64,000 bases of DNA from assembly GCF_045984285.3 (NCBI RefSeq), contig NZ_JBJQIK030000003.1, positions 124,001 through 188,000 of the forward strand. The letters are read 5' to 3'. The notes beneath the pieces were generated by a model, which was given only the letters and a program-made list of their open reading frames with translations, ran no database searches and was not told the origin of the DNA. This stretch comes from Rugamonas sp045984285. GTDB taxonomy: Bacteria; Pseudomonadota; Gammaproteobacteria; Burkholderiales; Burkholderiaceae_D. The translations under genes were made by a program, and so were the position numbers. Below are positions 1 to 8,675 of the stretch, in pieces; position 1 is the first letter of the stretch, and each line of letters opens with the position of its first letter.

Positions 1-366
1 GGATGGGCGCCGCCGGGCAGCGTATTCGGTCCGGTCTGGACCGCGCTCTATGTGCTGATGGCGGTCGCCGCCTGGCTGGTGTGGCGCGTGCGCGGCTTCG
101 ATGCAGCGCCGCGCACGATGGCGCTCTATATCGTCCAGCTGATCGCCAACGCCGCGTGGAGCTGGCTGTTCTTCGCCTGGCAGTCGGGCAGCAGCGCCTT
201 CATCGAAGTCATCGTCCTGTGGCTGCTGATCGCGGCCACGCTGCTTGCGTTCTGGCGTGTGCGCAAACTGGCCGGTGTGCTGATGCTGCCTTACCTGGCC
301 TGGGTTTCATTCGCTACGGCACTGACCTATGCCTGCTGGCAGCGCAATCCGCAGCTCCTCGGTTAA
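1..366 (+). CDS. TspO/MBR family protein, 5'-truncated
   Basis: The reading frame is open from the first base, so the N-terminus lies outside the window. The visible 121 residues begin with the TspO hallmark WAPPGSVFGPVWTALY and continue through about four hydrophobic helices (NAAWSWLFFAW, a run rich in Leu/Ile, then AWVSFATALTYACW) to QRNPQLLG. This is the expected C-terminal four-fifths of the five-helix TspO/tryptophan-rich sensory protein family, which binds porphyrins and related ligands in the membrane. The physiological role in this organism cannot be read from the sequence. A methionine at base 52 is internal and should not be taken as the start. Confidence 0.88.
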   Translation, partial: GWAPPGSVFGPVWTALYVLMAVAAWLVWRVRGFDAAPRTMALYIVQLIANAAWSWLFFAWQSGSSAFIEVIVLWLLIAATLLAFWRVRKLAGVLMLPYLAWVSFATALTYACWQRNPQLLG

Positions 367-407
367 AGGCTATCTTTGCGATTAAACAAAACAATCTTGC
401 GTTCCCT

Positions 408-435
408 TTGAATTGACGCTTCCGCCTGCTTTAAT
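408..435 (+). promoter_or_regulatory. Possible sigma-70 promoter of the di-haem cytochrome gene
   Basis: TTGAAT and TTTAAT are separated by 16 bases in the AT-richer gap between the TspO stop and the ATG at 465. A CGGAGA ribosome binding site follows just before the ATG. The assignment rests only on match to consensus and on position. Confidence 0.35.
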
Positions 436-464
436 GGTTCTGGAGACTTCAACCGGAGAACGCC

Positions 465-1862
465 ATGATTGCGACACGGATTGCGCTTGCCCTCGTCATT
501 TCCCTTGCCCCAGCCGTCGTGTGGACCCAGGTGGCCAAGCCGGACAAGCCGAAGGAAAAGCCGACCAGCTATATGCCGGTCGATATCCGTGAAGACTTCC
601 AGGTCACGCTGGAGCGCATGCGCGCCGCGCGGCCCATCGTGATGAAGCGCCAGATGGACCTGCTTGCATCACGCTACGATCTCGCCAACCGGCCCTCGAA
701 GGACACCATGTTCCGCGGCAAGCCCGTGCAGGAAGGCGTGCGCGTGAAGCTGCCGGCGGGTGTCTCATGGCAGCAGCTGGCGGACATGACGCCGGAACAG
801 ATCCGCGAGCGTGGGCTGTTCCCGGCCGGCTTCATGCCGCTCCCGCATCCGAACCATACGGAAGGCGGCATGCTGTTCCCGAAATTTCATATCGACGAGA
901 TCCTGAAGCAGGAGCAGCGCGACCTGAACCGCTTCGACCTTGAATTCGACCTGCCGGACCATTTCCTGCCGGAGTTCCCGGCGCCGATTTTCCTCACCAC
1001 GCATCCTGAAATGGGCGACGTGTCGAAAGGGAAGCTGATCACCATCGACAATTTCTACGACACCTTCAACGGCCTGCTGAATCCCAAGCAGATCGAAGGC
1101 CTGCGCCTGCTGGTAACGCCGTTCCCGCAGCAGCAGTTCAACCAGACCGAAGACCGCCGTTCGGTGAAGCCTTCGCGCGGCGTGACCTGCTTCGATTGCC
1201 ATGCCAACGGCCACACCAATGGCGGCACCCACCTGGTGGGCGATATCCGGCCGCAGGAACTGCGCCACCGTATCGAAACGCCGACGCTGCGCGGCGTGAA
1301 CGTGCAGCGCCTGTTCGGCTCCCAGCGCGCGCTGAAGACGGTGGAAGACTTCACGGAGTTCGAGCAGCGTGCCGCCTATTTCGACGGCGACCCTGTCATC
1401 GCCACCAAGAAGGGCGTGAATGTGCTGGAGCGCGGCAGCCAGGTGCACTTCATGGCCGAATTCCAGGCCATCCTCGACTTTCCGCCCGCGCCAAAACTTA
1501 ATGTGCTGGGCAAGCTCGATCCGAAGAAAGCCAGTGCGCAGGAGCTGCGCGGCGAAGCGCTATTCCACGGCAAGGCGCAGTGCGCGAGCTGCCATGCTGC
1601 GCCGTATTTCACGGATAACCTGATGCACAACCTGAAAACGGAGCGCTTCTACAAGCCGAAACTCATCAACGGCATGAAGGCGGTTGGCGATGGCCCGATC
1701 AAGACTTTCCCGCTGCGCGGCATCAAGGAGTCGCCGCCCTATATGCACGACGGCCGCCTGCTGACGCTGGAGGACACGGTTGAATTCTTCAACCTTATCC
1801 TCGAGACGAAGCTGAGCGACCAGGAAAAGGCCGACGTGGTGGCTTTCATGCGCGCGCTGTAG
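465..1862 (+). CDS. Di-haem c-type cytochrome, cytochrome c peroxidase/MauG-like
   Basis: A 465-residue exported protein with an N-terminal hydrophobic segment (residues about 5-20) and two haem-c attachment motifs, CFDCH at 242-246 and CASCH at 373-377. The C-terminal part, with a PLRGIKESPPYMHDGR segment, resembles the haem domains of the bacterial di-haem peroxidase/MauG superfamily, where this region follows the second haem. It should fold in the periplasm and act in electron transfer or peroxide reduction; the substrate is not evident. A CGGAGA site precedes the ATG. It converges on a GFA gene and a small cytochrome c, which may be redox partners (inference). It is longer than classical CcpA-type peroxidases (about 320-350 residues) because of an N-terminal extension of about 200 residues. 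Confidence 0.8.
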   Translation: MIATRIALALVISLAPAVVWTQVAKPDKPKEKPTSYMPVDIREDFQVTLERMRAARPIVMKRQMDLLASRYDLANRPSKDTMFRGKPVQEGVRVKLPAGVSWQQLADMTPEQIRERGLFPAGFMPLPHPNHTEGGMLFPKFHIDEILKQEQRDLNRFDLEFDLPDHFLPEFPAPIFLTTHPEMGDVSKGKLITIDNFYDTFNGLLNPKQIEGLRLLVTPFPQQQFNQTEDRRSVKPSRGVTCFDCHANGHTNGGTHLVGDIRPQELRHRIETPTLRGVNVQRLFGSQRALKTVEDFTEFEQRAAYFDGDPVIATKKGVNVLERGSQVHFMAEFQAILDFPPAPKLNVLGKLDPKKASAQELRGEALFHGKAQCASCHAAPYFTDNLMHNLKTERFYKPKLINGMKAVGDGPIKTFPLRGIKESPPYMHDGRLLTLEDTVEFFNLILETKLSDQEKADVVAFMRAL

Positions 1863-1865
1863 CGC

Positions 1866-2213
1866 TCAGTGGCTGCGGCCGTCCCAGTGCTGCACCGGGA
1901 TGCCTTCCAGCTCGATGCCCTCGATGCAGCGGATATTGATGGCGGCGGTCTTGTTGCCTTTCTGGTCCACGCCTTCGCCATGCGTATGCATGCCGCAGTC
2001 GGGGCAGAAGCAGTGCTTGATCATATGCCGGTTGAAGGTGTAGCTGCGCGCATAGTTCGGCGGCGTGAGGAAGTTCAGGTCCTCATAAGGCTTGAACCAC
2101 AGCAGCGAGCCTTTGCGCTGGCAGATGGAGCAGTTGCAGGAAAGCGCGCCATCGATCTTGCCTTCCACCTCGAATGCCACGTTCCCGCAGTGGCAGCTGA
2201 CTTTGTAGTTCAT
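1866..2213 (-). CDS. GFA family (glutathione-dependent formaldehyde-activating-like) zinc protein
   Basis: A 115-residue protein with the cysteine pattern of the GFA/CENP-V fold: C7-x-C9, C26-x-C28-xx-C31 and C70-xx-C73, which normally bind two zinc ions. Founding members bind glutathione and were proposed to speed formation of S-hydroxymethylglutathione, but most family members have no proven reaction. The start overlaps the stop of the upstream cytochrome c gene as ATGA, so the two are probably translated from one mRNA. It ends 4 bases from the stop of the convergent di-haem cytochrome. Confidence 0.85.
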   Translation of the reverse strand: MNYKVSCHCGNVAFEVEGKIDGALSCNCSICQRKGSLLWFKPYEDLNFLTPPNYARSYTFNRHMIKHCFCPDCGMHTHGEGVDQKGNKTAAINIRCIEGIELEGIPVQHWDGRSH

Positions 2214-2590
2214 TGCTGGTCTCCTTTTGGTGTGAATGTACGCAGATAGGCCAGCAGGTCGCCTATCTGCTTCTCATCGCTCAATCCCCAGAACCGCATG
2301 CTGGTGCCGGGGACGGCTTTGCCTGGTGAACGCAGGAAGGCGGCAAGCCGCTGCTCATCCCACACGATGCCCGATTTACGCATGGCATCCGAATAGCGGT
2401 AGTCCTTCGCCGCTGCGGCATGGCGGCCGATAATGCCGTTCAGCTGCGGTCCGAACGCGCTGCGCGCGGACGGCCCGACCTGATGGCAGGAGGCACAGCG
2501 CGCAAAGGCCTGCTTGCCTGCGGCAGCATCGCCTGCTGCAGAGACAGGAGCGGCTGCGGCTGCCAGCAGGGCAATGGCGAAGATGCGCAT
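2210..2590 (-). CDS. Small class I cytochrome c
   Basis: A 126-residue protein with a signal peptide (about 1-19, cleavage near VSAAG), a single haem motif CASCH (C32, C35, H36) and a candidate axial methionine M98 in GTSMRFWGL. The size and the spacing from haem to Met match soluble class I cytochromes of the c2/c550 type (the GPQLNGIIGR segment is typical). It should carry electrons in the periplasm. It is first in a two-gene unit with the GFA protein, overlapping it by four bases. The neighbouring di-haem cytochrome is a plausible partner, by proximity only. Confidence 0.87.
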   Translation of the reverse strand: MRIFAIALLAAAAAPVSAAGDAAAGKQAFARCASCHQVGPSARSAFGPQLNGIIGRHAAAAKDYRYSDAMRKSGIVWDEQRLAAFLRSPGKAVPGTSMRFWGLSDEKQIGDLLAYLRTFTPKGDQQ

Positions 2591-2648
2591 GTTTGAAAAG
2601 CACGGATGACAAAAATAGTAATATACCCCGACTTTTCACTCGGGAGAC

Positions 2649-3848
2649 ATGGGAATGGGCGGGCCTTTGCAGGGGATACGGGTTATCGAAATCGGACAGC
2701 TGATTGCCGCGCCGTTTGCCGCGCGGCTGATGGCCGAATTCGGTGCGGAAGTCATCAAGATCGAAGCGCCGGTGGACGGCGATCCGATCCGGAAATGGCG
2801 CAAGCTGCACAAGGGCACCTCGCTATGGTGGTATCTGCAGTCGCGCAACAAGAAGTCCATCTCCGTCAACCTGAAGTCGCCCGAGGGCGTGGATATCGTG
2901 AAGCGCCTGGCGGAAAACGCCGATGTGCTGATCGAGAACCTCAAGCCCGGGGCGCTGGAGAAGCTCGGCCTGGGCTGGGACGTGCTGCATGCGCTGAACC
3001 CGAAACTGACGCTGGTGCGCATTTCGGGCTACGGCCAGACCGGGCCTTACAAGGACAGGCCCGGCTTCGGGGCCATCGGCGAGGCGATGGGCGGCATCCG
3101 CTATACGACCGGCGAGGCCGAGGGCGTGCCGGCGCGCGTGGGCGTCAGCCTGGGCGATTCACTGGCTTCGCTGCACGCGGTGATGGGCGCGCTGATGTCC
3201 GTGCTGCGGGTGAAGACCGGGCAGGGGGAAGGCCAGGTGGTGGATGTCTCGCTGGTGGAGAGCGTATTCAACCTGATGGAAAGCCTGGTGCCGGAATACG
3301 ACCTGCTGGGCTATGTGCGGGAACGCAGCGGCGGCGCGCTGCCCGGCATCGCGCCGTCGAATACTTATCCTACGCGCGATGGCGCTTATGTCGTCATCGC
3401 CGGCAACAGCAACCCGATCTACAAGCGCCTGATGAACGTGATCGGCCGCGCCGACCTGGCGGACGACCCGCAGTTTGCGCAGAACGACGGCCGGGCTGCG
3501 CAATCGGCGCTGATCGATGCCGCCATCGCCGGCTGGACTTCGGCCCACTCCATCGAAGCCGTGCTGGCCGCGCTGGAGGCGGCCGATGTGCCGGCGGGCC
3601 GCATCTATTCGGTGAAGGACATCGTGGAAGACCCGCACTACCAGGCGCGCGGCATGATCGTGGACAGCACGCTGCCGGACGGCGTGAAGGTGAAAATGCC
3701 GGGCATTGTGCCGCTGCTGTCCGACACGCCGGGTGCTGTGCAGTGGCAGGGCCCGGAACTGGGCCAGCATACGGCCGAGGTGCTGGCAGGGCTGGGCTTG
3801 AACGAGGCGGAGATTGCGCGCCTGCGCAACGGCGGCGTGGTGCAGTAA
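2649..3848 (+). CDS. CaiB/BaiF family CoA-transferase (class III)
   Basis: A 399-residue protein with the class III CoA-transferase pattern: N-terminal LQGIRVIEIGQLIAAPFAAR, then ISVNLKSPEG, ISGYGQTGPY, and a catalytic aspartate at D170 in the segment GDSLASLHA. These enzymes move CoA between carboxylic acids through an aspartyl-CoA thioester (formyl-CoA:oxalate, carnitine, succinyl-CoA-dependent types). The acid used here is not predictable. An in-frame ATG at 2655 has better spacing from the GGGAG site at 2642-2646 and may be the true start. The gene stands alone, with the divergent cytochrome c upstream. The stop is followed by a run of eight G. Confidence 0.88.
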   Translation: MGMGGPLQGIRVIEIGQLIAAPFAARLMAEFGAEVIKIEAPVDGDPIRKWRKLHKGTSLWWYLQSRNKKSISVNLKSPEGVDIVKRLAENADVLIENLKPGALEKLGLGWDVLHALNPKLTLVRISGYGQTGPYKDRPGFGAIGEAMGGIRYTTGEAEGVPARVGVSLGDSLASLHAVMGALMSVLRVKTGQGEGQVVDVSLVESVFNLMESLVPEYDLLGYVRERSGGALPGIAPSNTYPTRDGAYVVIAGNSNPIYKRLMNVIGRADLADDPQFAQNDGRAAQSALIDAAIAGWTSAHSIEAVLAALEAADVPAGRIYSVKDIVEDPHYQARGMIVDSTLPDGVKVKMPGIVPLLSDTPGAVQWQGPELGQHTAEVLAGLGLNEAEIARLRNGGVVQ

Positions 3849-3862
3849 AAAGGGGGGGGTAA

Positions 3863-4090
3863 CTACTCGGCTGCGAACTCGGCGGCTGCCTTCGCAGCCC
3901 ACAGCGCTTCCTGATAGGCCGGGAAGGGTTCGTCGTAGCCTTCCGCCCCATCTTCACCCACGAAGTACACCAGCCAGCCGCTGTTGCAGCGGCACAGGGC
4001 AATGTCGTCCGCACTGCAGCACTGCTTCAGTGTTTCGTCCGGTTCGAGGGTGACGATGCGCACGCCGCGATGTGTGATGACTGTTGCCAT
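3863..4090 (-). CDS. Small conserved-looking hypothetical protein
   Basis: A 75-residue acidic protein with three cysteines close together (QCCSADDIALCRC) and no signal peptide or membrane segment. Codon use matches the neighbouring genes, and no competing longer frame fits the space between the CoA-transferase and serB. I do not recognise the family and assign no function. The paired cysteines could bind a metal, but that is speculation. No good ribosome binding site is visible ahead of the ATG. Confidence 0.55.
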   Translation of the reverse strand: MATVITHRGVRIVTLEPDETLKQCCSADDIALCRCNSGWLVYFVGEDGAEGYDEPFPAYQEALWAAKAAAEFAAE

Positions 4091-4144
4091 GTCGGCAATG
4101 ATAGTCCCATCGCGGCGCGAACACTGTAGAAAAAGTGTATCGAA

Positions 4145-5011
4145 TCAGCTCAGCAGATTGAGAATGCCGTCCAGGCCCACGTAATTCAGGGCCACGTCGG
4201 CCTGCTCGCGCACCACCGGCTTGGCGCGGAAGGCCACCGACATGCCGGCGATACCCATCATTTTCAGGTCGTTGGCGCCGTCGCCCATCACAATGGCCTG
4301 CGAAGGGCTGATGCCCAGCGCCGCGCAGACATGCTCCACGGTCTGCTTCTTCACTTCCGCATCCACGATGCCGCCCAGGACTTCGCCGGTCAGCCTGCCG
4401 TCCACAATCTCCAGCATGTTGGCGTGGGCATAGTCGAGACCAAGGCGGGCCTGCAGGCGCTCGGTGAAATAGGTGAAGCCGCCGGAGACCAGCAGGGTCT
4501 TCATGCCGGCCGCCTGCACGGCTTTCAGCATGTTCTCGGCGCCGGGCGAAAGGCCGAGGCGTTCTTCATAGACCCGCTCCAGCGCAGTGGCGTCGAGGCC
4601 CTTGAGCAGGCTGACGCGGCGGCGCAGGCTGGCGGCGAAATCCAGCTCGCCGCGCATGGCCGCTTCCGTAATTTCGGCCACCTGCGGCTTCAGGCCCTGC
4701 ATGTCGGCGATTTCGTCGATGCACTCGATGGTGATGAGGGTGGAGTCCATGTCCATGGCCACCAGGCGGAAGTCATCCAGCTTGCGCGCGCCCACGAAGA
4801 AGGTGGCGTCCAGCTGCGCTGCGTTTGCCGCCACGTCGATGGTCTGGCGCAGCGCTTCGGAATAGCTGATGCCTTCGCAGCGCAGCGCCGTGGCGGAGAC
4901 GCGCACGGTGCGCTCGGGGGCGGTGAGGGCGGCAATGCGCTCAAGGCTGGGCATGCAGCCCGGCAGGCCTTGCAGCACGAGGTTCATGGTCGTTTCGTCG
5001 GTGGTCTTCAT
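4145..5011 (-). CDS. serB: Phosphoserine phosphatase SerB
   Basis: Catalyses the last step of serine synthesis, O-phosphoserine to serine, in the cytoplasm. The 288-residue protein carries the HAD motifs in order: DMDST at 87-91 (D87 nucleophile, D89 acid/base), VSGG in motif II, a conserved Lys region, and GDGANDLKM from 243 (Mg-binding aspartates). The N-terminal 80 residues form the small regulatory-type extension common in proteobacterial SerB. Its ATG shares one base with the mfd stop (TGATG), so translation is probably coupled to mfd. A second Met at position 9 is an alternative start. Confidence 0.96.
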   Translation of the reverse strand: MKTTDETTMNLVLQGLPGCMPSLERIAALTAPERTVRVSATALRCEGISYSEALRQTIDVAANAAQLDATFFVGARKLDDFRLVAMDMDSTLITIECIDEIADMQGLKPQVAEITEAAMRGELDFAASLRRRVSLLKGLDATALERVYEERLGLSPGAENMLKAVQAAGMKTLLVSGGFTYFTERLQARLGLDYAHANMLEIVDGRLTGEVLGGIVDAEVKKQTVEHVCAALGISPSQAIVMGDGANDLKMMGIAGMSVAFRAKPVVREQADVALNYVGLDGILNLLS

Positions 5012-8000
5012 CAGGCGAGCAGTTGTTTGATGGCGGTCTTGATCTGGGTGACGCGCGCGGTGAGGTCAGGCATGCTGGCGGTGATCTTCAGCTTGTCCTG
5101 TCCATTGAGTTTGATGTGTTTGTGCTTCTGGATCAGGGTAATGATCTTCATCGGGTCGATAGGCGGCTTGGGCATGAACTGCATGTTCACGGCCTCGCCA
5201 TGGGCATCGATCTTGACGATGCCTACCTCTTTCGCCGCAATGCGCAGCCGGTGGGTTTCGATCAGGGCCTTCACCGCGTCCGGCAGCTTGCCGAAGCGGT
5301 CGATCAGTTCCTCGTGGAGACCGTCGATGGCTTCCTGCGATTCGCAGTTGGCCAGGCGCTTGTAGATTGAAAGCCTTTCGTGCACGTCGCCGCAGAAGTC
5401 CGCGGGCAGCAGGGCGGGAACGTGCAGGTTGATTTCGGTGGTGGTGGCCAGCGGCGCTGCCAGGTCGGGCTCCTTGCCCGCCTTGAGCGCGCGCACGGCT
5501 TCGTTCAGCATGTCGGTGTACAGCTGGAAGCCCACTTCCAGCATTTCGCCGGACTGGCTCTCGCCCAGCACTTCGCCGGCGCCGCGGATCTCCAGGTCGT
5601 GCATGGCCAGATAGAAGCCGCTGCCCAGTTCTTCCATGGCCTGGATGGCGTCGAGGCGGCGCTGCGCCTGTTTGGTCAGGCCCTGCACATCGTTCACCAG
5701 CAGGTAGGCATAGGCCTGGTGGTGGGAACGGCCCACACGGCCGCGCAGCTGGTGCAGCTGGGCCAGGCCGAACTTGTCGGCGCGGTGCATGATGATGGTG
5801 TTCGCGGTCGGCACGTCGATACCGGTTTCGATAATCGTGGTGCACAGCAGGATGTTGTAGCGCTGGGCCACGAAGTCGCGCATCACTTTTTCCAGGTCGC
5901 GCTCGTGCATCTGGCCGTGCGCCACGGCGATGCGCGCTTCCGGCAGCAGTTCGGTCAGCGCGGCCAGGCGGTTCTGGATGGTTTCCACCTCATTGTGCAG
6001 GAAGTAGACCTGGCCGCCGCGCTTCAGCTCGCGCAGCACCGCCTCGCGGATCACCGAGTCGTTCTCGCTGCGCACGAAAGTCTTGATGGCCAGGCGCTTC
6101 TGCGGCGCGGTGGCGATGACGGAGAAGTCGCGCAGGCCTTCCAGCGCCATGCCCAGCGTACGCGGAATCGGGGTGGCGGTCAGCGTCAGCACGTCCACTT
6201 CGGCGCGCAGCGATTTCAGCGCCTCCTTCTGGCGCACGCCGAAACGGTGCTCCTCGTCGATGATGACGAGGCCGAGGCGTTCGAACTTCACTTCGTCGGA
6301 CAGCAGCTTGTGGGTGCCGATCACAATGTCCAGCGTGCCGTCGGACATGCCCTTGATCGCATTCGCAATCTCCTTGCCGGTGCGGAAGCGGGACATTTCC
6401 GCGATCTTCACCGGCCACTCCGCAAAGCGGTCGGCAAAGGTCTGGGCATGCTGTTCCGCCAGCAGCGTGGTCGGCGCGAGAATGGCAACCTGCTTGCCGC
6501 CCATGACGGCGATGAAGGCGGCGCGCAGCGCCACTTCCGTCTTGCCGAAGCCGACGTCGCCGCACACTAGTCGGTCCATCGGCTTGCCCGAGGTCATATC
6601 CTTGATCACGTTCAGGATGGCGGCCGCCTGGTCCGGCGTTTCGTCGAAGCCGAAGCTTTCGGCAAAGCGCTCGTAATCGTTGGACGAGTACTCGAACGCG
6701 TGGCCCTGGCGCGCCGCGCGGCGCGCGTAGAGGTTCAGCAGCTCGGCCGCGGTATCGCGCACCTGTTCCGCCGCCTTGCGCTTGGCTTTCTCCCACTGGC
6801 CGGAACCCAGCGTATGCAGCGGCGCGTCTTCCGGCGAACCGCCGGAATAGCGCGAGATCACGTGCAACTGCGAAACGGGCACATAGAGCTTGGTGTCCTT
6901 CGCGTATTCCAGGTGCAGGAATTCTGTTTCGCCTTCGCCCAGGTCCATCGAAGTGAGGCCCATGTAGCGGCCGATGCCGTGGTTGATGTGCACCACCGGA
7001 TCGCCGATCTTGAGCTCGGACAGGTCGCGCACCATGGACTCGACCTGGGTCACTGCCTCCTGCTTCTTCTTGCCCACACGGCGGCCGGAGCCCGCATACA
7101 GTTCGGTCTCGGTAACGAAGCCCAGCGCCTGCCCCTCCGCCAGCAGTTCGAAGCCTTGCTGGAGCGGCGACACGCCCAGCACCAGCGGCGCATCCGAAGC
7201 GAGGAAGCCCTCATAGCCTTCCACCAGCGCCGGCGAAAGGCCGAATTCGGCGAAATACTGCTGCAGCGTTTCGCGGCGGCCGTTGGATTCGGCGCAGATC
7301 ATCACGCGCCGGCCCGGCTTCAGCAGCCAGGCGCGCAGGTTGGCCAGCGGGTCGTCCAGGTGGCGGTTCACCGCCACATTCGGAATCGCGGCCGACAGGG
7401 CGGATGCGTCGCCGTCGCCGGTCCGCGTCAGCGCAATGCGCGCATGCGGCTTGGCCAGCGTGTAGAACTGCTCGTCGCTCAGGAAGATCTGCTGCGGCGG
7501 CAGGATAGGGCGTTCGCGGTCCGCCTTGAGGAATTTGTAGCGCGATTCGGTATCGGCCCAGAAGCGCTGGATGGCGCCGTCGATATCGCCCACGGTCGCC
7601 AGCGCCGAGCCTTCCGGCAGGTAGTCGAACAGCGTGGCCGGTTCGTCGAAGAACAGCGGCAGGAAGTACTCGATACCGGCCGATGGAATGCCGCTGCTGA
7701 TGTCCTTGTACATCACGGCGCGCGAAGGATCGCCTTCGAAGGTCTCGCGCCAGCGGCTGCGGAAGGTGGTGCGCGCCGCTTCGTCCATCGGGAACTCGCG
7801 GCCTGGCAGCAGGCGTACTTCCTTCACCGGATACAGCGAGCGCTGCGTATCGGCGTCGAAGGTGCGTATCGTTTCGATCGTGTCGCCGAACAGGTCGATG
7901 CGGTAAGGCAGGGCGGAGCCCATGGGGAACAGGTCGATGAGGCCGCCGCGCACCGAGTATTCGCCGGGCGACATCACCTGGGTCACATGTGTATAACCCG

Positions 8001-8454
8001 CAAGTGTCAGCTGCGCTTTCAGGCGCGCTTCATCAAGAATCTCGCCCTGCTTGAAGAAAAAGGTGTACGCTGCAAGAAACGATGGCGGCGCCATGCGCAC
8101 CAGCGCAGTAGTGGCCGGCACCAGCATTACATCGCACTGTCCGGTCTGGATCTCGTGCAGCGTGGCGAGGCGTTCGGACACCAGGTCCTGGTGCGGGGAA
8201 AACGCGTCGTAGGGCAGGGTTTCCCAGTCCGGCAACAGGTGGCAGCGCAGCTGTCCGGGCGCAAACCACGGGATCTCCTCCAGCAGGCGCTGGCCATCGC
8301 TGGCCTGCGCCACGATCACGGCCAGCATCTGGCCACGCGATTTCAATTCGAGCGCCGCCTGCGCGAGCGCGTAGGCGTCGGACGAGCCGTACAGGGTTGG
8401 CAGCACAAATCGGTTGCCGGCTTTGGGAAGTGCTTTGATCAGGTCGAAGGACAT
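5011..8454 (-). CDS. mfd: Transcription-repair coupling factor Mfd
   Basis: A 1147-residue ATP-dependent DNA translocase that removes RNA polymerase stalled at lesions and recruits UvrA. In order it shows a UvrB-like N-terminal region (EYSVRGGLIDLFPMG), the CarD-like RNA polymerase-interacting domain (GDPVVHINHGIGRYMGL), RecG-like helicase motifs (Walker A GDVGFGKTEV, DEEHRFG motif II, LTATPIPRTL motif III, QLRGRVGRS motif VI) and the C-terminal TRCF regulatory domain. Length matches E. coli Mfd (1148). It overlaps serB by one base and diverges from the chemoreceptor gene. Proteobacterial mfd is usually constitutive. Confidence 0.98.
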   Translation of the reverse strand: MSFDLIKALPKAGNRFVLPTLYGSSDAYALAQAALELKSRGQMLAVIVAQASDGQRLLEEIPWFAPGQLRCHLLPDWETLPYDAFSPHQDLVSERLATLHEIQTGQCDVMLVPATTALVRMAPPSFLAAYTFFFKQGEILDEARLKAQLTLAGYTHVTQVMSPGEYSVRGGLIDLFPMGSALPYRIDLFGDTIETIRTFDADTQRSLYPVKEVRLLPGREFPMDEAARTTFRSRWRETFEGDPSRAVMYKDISSGIPSAGIEYFLPLFFDEPATLFDYLPEGSALATVGDIDGAIQRFWADTESRYKFLKADRERPILPPQQIFLSDEQFYTLAKPHARIALTRTGDGDASALSAAIPNVAVNRHLDDPLANLRAWLLKPGRRVMICAESNGRRETLQQYFAEFGLSPALVEGYEGFLASDAPLVLGVSPLQQGFELLAEGQALGFVTETELYAGSGRRVGKKKQEAVTQVESMVRDLSELKIGDPVVHINHGIGRYMGLTSMDLGEGETEFLHLEYAKDTKLYVPVSQLHVISRYSGGSPEDAPLHTLGSGQWEKAKRKAAEQVRDTAAELLNLYARRAARQGHAFEYSSNDYERFAESFGFDETPDQAAAILNVIKDMTSGKPMDRLVCGDVGFGKTEVALRAAFIAVMGGKQVAILAPTTLLAEQHAQTFADRFAEWPVKIAEMSRFRTGKEIANAIKGMSDGTLDIVIGTHKLLSDEVKFERLGLVIIDEEHRFGVRQKEALKSLRAEVDVLTLTATPIPRTLGMALEGLRDFSVIATAPQKRLAIKTFVRSENDSVIREAVLRELKRGGQVYFLHNEVETIQNRLAALTELLPEARIAVAHGQMHERDLEKVMRDFVAQRYNILLCTTIIETGIDVPTANTIIMHRADKFGLAQLHQLRGRVGRSHHQAYAYLLVNDVQGLTKQAQRRLDAIQAMEELGSGFYLAMHDLEIRGAGEVLGESQSGEMLEVGFQLYTDMLNEAVRALKAGKEPDLAAPLATTTEINLHVPALLPADFCGDVHERLSIYKRLANCESQEAIDGLHEELIDRFGKLPDAVKALIETHRLRIAAKEVGIVKIDAHGEAVNMQFMPKPPIDPMKIITLIQKHKHIKLNGQDKLKITASMPDLTARVTQIKTAIKQLLA

Positions 8455-8587
8455 GCAGGAGCGTGCGGAAGTGGCGTCGGTCGGGCGCCGCCCATGGCGG
8501 CGCCGCAGGCAACATTATAGTGCAAGCCACAATTGTGAGCCTTGTCCCGGTTCCGTCCACGGCGCGCCACACTCCGCATGAATTGCA

Positions 8588-8617
8588 TTGACGCCGTTCC
8601 ACCAAAAGTACGATATT
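8588..8617 (+). promoter_or_regulatory. Possible promoter for the chemoreceptor gene
   Basis: TTGACG and GATATT lie 18 bases apart in the 221-base gap between the divergent mfd and chemoreceptor starts. A strong AGGGGAGG ribosome site (8664-8671) follows. Consensus match only; a sigma-28 promoter was looked for and not seen. Confidence 0.33.
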
Positions 8618-8675
8618 TGTTACCTAAAGTAAATTCTCACGCAATGTCACAAACAAGACTGGGAAGGGGAGGCAA

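Noticed and set aside
765..1448. Long minus-strand open frame opposite the di-haem cytochrome
   Set aside because: It mirrors third-codon GC bias of the plus-strand gene, has no domain features, and the cytochrome motifs are unambiguous. Many such antisense frames occur (4331-5365, 6700-8520, 11245-13653, 15989-17305, 20745-22331, 26421-28574, 28684-30444, 40806-42773, 53335-55557) and were dismissed for the same reason.
3852..3859. Run of eight G after the CoA-transferase gene as a phase-variable tract
   Set aside because: It lies between two stop codons of convergent genes, where a length change would alter neither protein nor an obvious promoter.
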